Under the pieces are notes generated by a model. It saw nothing but the letters and a program-made list of their open reading frames with translations. It made no database searches and was not told the DNA's origin. A stretch of 64,000 nucleotides of DNA from Streblospio benedicti (taxonomy: Eukaryota > Annelida > Polychaeta > Spionida > Spionidae): contig CM032668.1 in NCBI GenBank assembly GCA_019095985.1, forward strand, positions 25,505,588-25,569,587. Reading direction: 5' to 3'. The position numbers were made by a program, and so were the translations under genes. Shown here piece after piece: positions 58,741 through 64,000 of this stretch. Within the stretch, counting starts at the first letter, position 1. Each line of letters begins with the position of its first letter.

Positions 58741-60988
58741 AAAATGACATAATGATATGAATGTTAGTACTAATTGTGTCACATATAGATGTATAAAAAA
58801 TGGTTTTAGTTAAGAATAGTATCTTAATGAACTTTTACCATGCTATAGACAATTGCTCTTATATTTTGATGTAGAAACTAATTTACCAGTTGTAAAATAT
58901 AATTAAACCAAGGAAGTTATTATTAAGTTTGCACTATGTTTTGTCGTGTTTGCTTTGTGTTCAATTGTCTATCTTTTATTTTTCAATATACATGTTAGTG
59001 CCAACTTCTTTTTATAGCTAACTTCAATACAGGTTTTCTGTAATTTTTGTTATTGGTAAGGTGTATATATTCTAAAATTGACCAAAACAATATTATAAAT
59101 TTGGGAGTTCTGTGAGTTAAATCTCGCCAGACAAAGTCCGGAGGGAGATTTCTAGTTATAATGTTACAGTTGTACATGTTTGGTGTTTCAGATACAACAA
59201 TCAAAGGAGATACGCATCACATGTAATGTGCAAGATGGATTATATGAAATGGCTATGACAATCGTTATACTTTTTTCTGTGTTTGAATTACGTTTTAATA
59301 GTGTAAATTTTGGTATACATAATGTCTATAAAAGTTGTAATTTTGTAGAACTAATTTTGTAGAACATATGTAGTGGAGAGTTTGATAAGAATATTCATTG
59401 TCACAATTATATTACAATTGGGAAGGTGTGATGTGTTGATATCATTATCATCCACATTCACAATAGCAGACGATTGTTATGTACATCGTTAGAAATTAAA
59501 CATTATAAATTTGGCCCATTAATCTCAAGTTGTTGTGTTGACACATTTCTTTCCAAAACCTTTTGGCCGATAACAAATTTGTTTCCCCAAGACACTTGTT
59601 TTAAAAATTATTAGAAATGATTTGAAGTTAAAATGCCGCACCTACACAAAACTTTCATGCTTCTAAGTAACCTAGAAAGATAGGCACACTTACGGAAATT
59701 TCATCATTTTCAAGATTTAAATTTGCAAATATACTAATTTTGATCAGGTTAAGTTTAATCAAGATGTAAGAGCCCTTGTAACACTCTTTAGCACCTTGCA
59801 TACACTCGAGTGTACTGTTCGTTGTGTGTTTTATTTTGGGGTTGAGTGGGGTGGGCATAATTTAGAATATATTCAAGACTTTTCCATTTTGAAATCAAAT
59901 TTGGGTATTCAACATGACCAGCCTTTCCAAGTATATATTTACTGAATGCTACCATAGGAGCACAAACACAGCATATAAATAGAAATTTCTTGATGTGTTG
60001 TGAGAAAATCGACCAACCTATTTCTGTGCTTTTGTAGCCTGGGCGTTTATTTTATTTATTTTTTTATTTTTTTTTCAAAACAAGTCTAGCATAGGCGTTT
60101 AAATGAGGGAGGCGTCTATTGGAAGGAAGTGATAATTAACGTAAAGCTGCCAGATGTAGCAATGCTATCTTGGTAGAGATGTCACATTGATTAAGTGAGA
60201 CATACCTGAGGAAGCCACTGTGCCTTACTCAAGTGTAACTTCAAACAAACGCGCCACTCTCTCCCAACTGTATAATTACAGGTATTAGTGAGTGATCCAA
60301 CTCTCAATGTAATAAACATTATTTCTTTTTGGCAATCATAAATATTCATCCATGATATTGTTAGCTTTAAAATGATATGTTAATTAACTGTCAAAATTGG
60401 ATGGGGAATAACAAAGTTACCAGTACAAGCAAAATACCACATCGAGGGCAATAAATATCTAATCAACTTGGCGCTGGCGGTATCCTCTTTGAAATGCGCC
60501 AGCCTTGAATAGGCGTTAATACGAAGGAGGCGTTTATTGATTCGAAATTGTGTCTAACCGGCGTCTATTTGAGGGAAGGCTGCAATTTGTAAAAACTTCA
60601 TATTCTACAGATTTCTTACCGATATTTTACGCACACAACCCAAACGAGCGCAGCTCAAGGAGGAGACAGACTCATTTCTGAACCGGAAAATCTCATTTTG
60701 GAGGTTGGGATTTTGCAGCGAAACATATTTTAATCCTGATCCAAAATATATATTTGATATGTATCTGTTATGTTCAGAATACAAATAAATGATAAATTAA
60801 AGTACATCAACATTTACTCAAATAAACCACGTTCTCTCTATATTATAAAAAGGTTTTGGTTGCCTAATATATGAACTTCAAGTACTTTGATTTAAAGGAC
60901 ACACGCATGTCACGCAGTCATCAGTATCTTTGTTTCATATGAATACTATAATTCATTGAATGAAAGACCAGTTTATATAAATCAAATC
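58741..60988. other. Unassigned DNA between PRDM9 and the SWIB gene
   Basis: No exon is recognised. Around 60046-60600 the phrase GGAGGCGTTTATT/GGCGTCTATTTGAGGG recurs about four times, a pattern of a decayed dispersed repeat. Confidence 0.3.
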
Positions 60989-60994
60989 TTTATT
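60989..60994 (-). terminator. Candidate polyadenylation signal of the SWIB gene
   Basis: TTTATT on the plus strand (AATAAA on the minus) 240 bp after the stop codon of the triple-SWIB gene. Confidence 0.45.
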
Positions 60995-61232
60995 AAATTC
61001 CATGTTGATCCTTAATACAGCAAAAATTGTAAATTTGAAATTCTTCCCATTTAAAACACAATTAGTTTGATAACTTAAAAAAAAAAACATGGTTCATCCA
61101 ATTATATCAAGATAAAAAAATCTTCACGTGACTTTAATCATTTCAAACTTTCCAGCATAAACAATTCTTTAAAAAAAAACAGTTAAAATGTATCACTGCT
61201 ACTAGTCCATCACACTCTCCACCTCTCAACAA

Positions 61233-63715
61233 TCATTTCATGTGTTTCTTCAAGTGCTTCATCATGCCAAATGCGTGTATACGCTTTTGCTTGAAAACAG
61301 GCATGAGGTCATCATCAACCAACATGTAGGTCTTGCACTCTGGATCAAGAAGATCTCGCTCCCTGATGATCTCCCACATCTTCTTTACGACATCCTGGCG
61401 GCGTGCCCTGTCAACACCCATGACTTTGGCAAGTGGTGCTGATAGCTTCAACTCTACACCGATGCCGCTGGCTGTACTGGCACTACTTTCATTGCTGTCA
61501 TCAGACTTGCCTGATGAGCCGGATAATGTCCTTTTACGACCACCACCTGACCCTGCAGATGCTGATCTTTTGACTCTGGACATGTGCTTCTTCAGATATT
61601 TCATCATCTCATAGCTGAAATGTGCATAAATTTATTATTAATCCTAGCATTAGATAAAGCCAGATTGAGAGACATACATAGTATCATCACAATATCTTGC
61701 CGTGCTTGGATATATAATCATGTAAAAGTATGATTTCTGTTAGTAACACATTATATAACCGTTCGGCGCATATACATATTAATATAAAGCTAATGTTATG
61801 ATCAGAGTAATAGAAACTGTTACATCATAGTAATGGAAATCATACGAATTATGTTTAACAATAAAAGAATTCTTCTGAGAGAAAACAATTGTTCCCTTAC
61901 ACTTTGACTCGTTTTTCCTTGAAGATAGCCTCTAGCTCTTCATCACAGTTCATATAAGCTGGGTCGTCTGAATCCTGCAGGTTGCGCTCCTGGAAACAAA
62001 ATGGCAATGCACACATTTCACTAGAATATACTCGGCACACTTTGGAAAAACAAAGAACACCCAACACTTGTATTCGAAAAGTCTTACCCAAAGTTAGAAT
62101 GATCTTTTTTTGCATGTCTACACGAGCGAAGTGAAATGAAAGCTGGTATTGAGGAGTCAATGTTTATACATTTATTCATGAACAATGGCTGGTAATTTCC
62201 ACATAATAGATTATTTTGTTGATGAGATCAAATATTGAATAAACAATTGTCAAACATGATTGGAGCACGTATAAAATTGAAATTCCTTTGAAGAACCATA
62301 CCTTGATAACATCCCAAAGCTTGTTGATAACTTGACATCCCATCATGGTTTCCCCACCAACGATTGCTGCCAGCTCTGGTGATAAGTTATACTCCTTGAC
62401 CATTGGATCATTTTTTCCACAACAGATCTTCTCACCTATCAAAGCAAATCATAAATAATTTAAATAAATATAAAAATATCAAAAATGGTTGTAGATTGAG
62501 TAAAAGTAACTTGATATGTCAGAGAGATCCCCACTGTTAGAGAGATTTCCACAGAGAGATTATTTAGTGTGGTTGCTTTTTATTCAGAACACTAACTCCT
62601 AAATAGAAAGTTTAAAATTTACTTGAGCATTAGCACAGAAGCACAGTAGACATGGCATGATTGATCTTACCCACTGATGTCATGTGACCCTCGAGGTACT
62701 TCATCAATGAAAATGTTTTCACCCGTGGACGACCAAACAGAGGTAAAAGCTGATCATCGCAGGTCATGTATGTCTGTAATGTGAGACGGTAGCATAAGCA
62801 CTCATAAGCGGCAGATCCATTTTAGGGGGAAAGGGAAACGTGGGGTGATAGCCTTGCGAATTGATGGGGTTTGTATATGCAATTGTGGATAGCCTAAGTT
62901 AGATTCCAAATTTCTCATGAAAATTACATCTTATCAGTGAAAAAAAAGGGGGAGGGGCTCTGCTACGCTCATTGACAACCTAATTAAGTTATCTAAATGA
63001 AAATTAAAATTTAATATATAAAATGTACAGGGAAGATTTATATTCTGTAACTGTACTAATGTATATTAGTTTTTTTTTTCATATCCTCAAAATTCACGAA
63101 TCTCCAATCAAGTATAAAGAAGCCAAATGTCTTTTTCGAACTCGATATTTACATTAACAAATGGAAAGGTAAGACTGTGTGTGTTGCTTCTATAAAATTA
63201 GATCTACCACCAAAGCTAGTTAGGCTATATGTCTAATTCATGAAACTGGCAGAAAGCAGTATACATCATGAGCAATTCCATCATACAAGGCTTATACAAT
63301 ATGAGACCTATAATAAGTGATTCTTTTCTACTAGAATGTTTACATATATATTGATGCAAGTGCTCATGGTATACACCATACCAACATACATCTCGATTGG
63401 AATTTCCATTCAGATCATATTGTGTAAAATGACTACTAGTATTAGATGGTCAAGCCAGCCAGCACGAGGTTTACCTTGCAATTGGGATCCTGTAGGTTGC
63501 GCTCTTTAATGATCTCCCACATCCTCTTGACCACCTGGGAGCGGCGCATCTTCTCTTTACCCATCACACATGCAAGCGCTGGTGACAGAACCATCATTTC
63601 CCTCAGACCCTTGCCACCTTCCTCATCCCCATCCCCACTTGAGGCCACTGATGTTTTGGAAGACGCGCCAGATGCTGGGGCCGAAGGGTCTGCTTCTTCA
63701 GGCAGGTCTTCAGCC
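61233..63715 (-). CDS. Triple SWIB-domain protein, 5' end outside window
   Basis: A probable nuclear chromatin or transcription factor; SWIB folds (related to the MDM2 p53-binding fold) occur in SWI/SNF BAF60 proteins and in UAF30/spp27-like factors. Exons in transcription order: 63715-63475, 62773-62671, 62435-62302, 61989-61901 and 61614-61233; all junctions keep frame and give 315 residues here. Domain 1: VLSPALACVMGKEKMRRSQV to YLEGHM. Domain 2: NLSPELAAIVGGETMMGCQV to YLKKHM. Domain 3: KLSAPLAKVMGVDRARRQDV to HLKKHMK, at the C-terminus. Each has the LxxxLG, [LM]W[ED][IV]I[KR]ERxL, D(D/E)xLxxxF and MMKxL-type blocks. A Ser/Gly- and basic-rich linker separates domains 2 and 3; an acidic, Ser-rich stretch precedes domain 1. 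The first visible exon starts inside a codon, so more coding sequence lies beyond the window, perhaps a DEK_C domain as in relatives. Confidence 0.88.
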
Positions 63716-64000
63716 CTGTTCGCAACAAACCAAGATGAAATTGGATTTAAATCTATGACACGATGTGGCCTTTAGTTTGCTGACAAAAATAAGACCAAAA
63801 TGAAGTATAGCTCAATTTGACAATCAAACAATTACTGACAGTCTTATTTTTTTTTGCAACAGGCACATGACATCATTTTTTTAAGATGTCTTTGATTTTG
63901 AGGCGCTAAAGCAATCGTCAAAAGTAGAGCTAGATTGTCAGATATAAAAGTACAAACATTGCTATCTTATATTTACTATCTATTTGTTAGTCAGTTAAAC
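63716..64000 (-). other. Intron of the SWIB gene running off the window
   Basis: The acceptor AACAG is at 63716-63720 on the minus strand; the rest is AT-rich intron with no exon recognised. Confidence 0.6.

Overview
This is a 64-kb piece of an AT-rich animal nuclear genome. Four spliced or eukaryote-type genes have clear GT/AG introns, and the space between them is full of TA microsatellites, MITE-like elements and LINE ends. One 100-base run of Ns marks an assembly gap. The gene set and repeat style suggest a marine invertebrate. The nature of the PRDM9-like gene and the LINE families would suit an ambulacrarian or a lophotrochozoan, but the species cannot be fixed from the sequence alone.

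Layout. 1-13.0 kb: no gene recognised; MITEs (PIF/Harbinger-type and pogo/Tigger-type), foldback repeats and a (TG)110 microsatellite. 13.4-21.0 kb (+): a nine-exon class A GPCR with a full biogenic-amine ligand signature, preceded by a 20-bp minisatellite and ending inside a 23-bp minisatellite. 21-27 kb: intergenic. 27.2-28.4 kb (-): an intronless POGLUT1 (protein O-glucosyltransferase, Rumi) gene. 28.9-31.3 kb: decayed repeat-encoded ORFs and a split LINE. 31.5-57.2 kb (+): a ten-exon PRDM9/Meisetz orthologue with KRAB-like, SSXRD, zinc-knuckle, SET and C2H2 zinc-finger parts in the vertebrate order. 57.3-61 kb: an old LINE and unassigned DNA. 61.2-63.7 kb (-): the 3' part of a gene encoding three tandem SWIB domains; its 5' end lies beyond the window.

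The main discovery is the apparently complete PRDM9 gene in a probable invertebrate. Every splice junction I placed keeps frame, the three tyrosines that line the methyltransferase site are present, and the last exon carries a seven-finger array with strict 28-residue spacing. In vertebrates PRDM9 places H3K4/H3K36 trimethylation at DNA sites chosen by its fingers and so sets meiotic recombination hotspots. An equivalent role here is an inference from domain make-up.

The 13.5-kb intron that splits the SET domain is a transposon graveyard with several clean nested insertions. These include two hAT-type elements with exact 8-bp target duplications and a LINE with a 15-bp duplication inside a larger terminal-inverted-repeat element. 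Intron 6 of the same gene holds a TTAA-flanked element whose target can be read from a neighbouring uninterrupted copy. The four genes do not form an obvious pathway. POGLUT1 and PRDM9 are head to head; PRDM9 and the SWIB gene are convergent.
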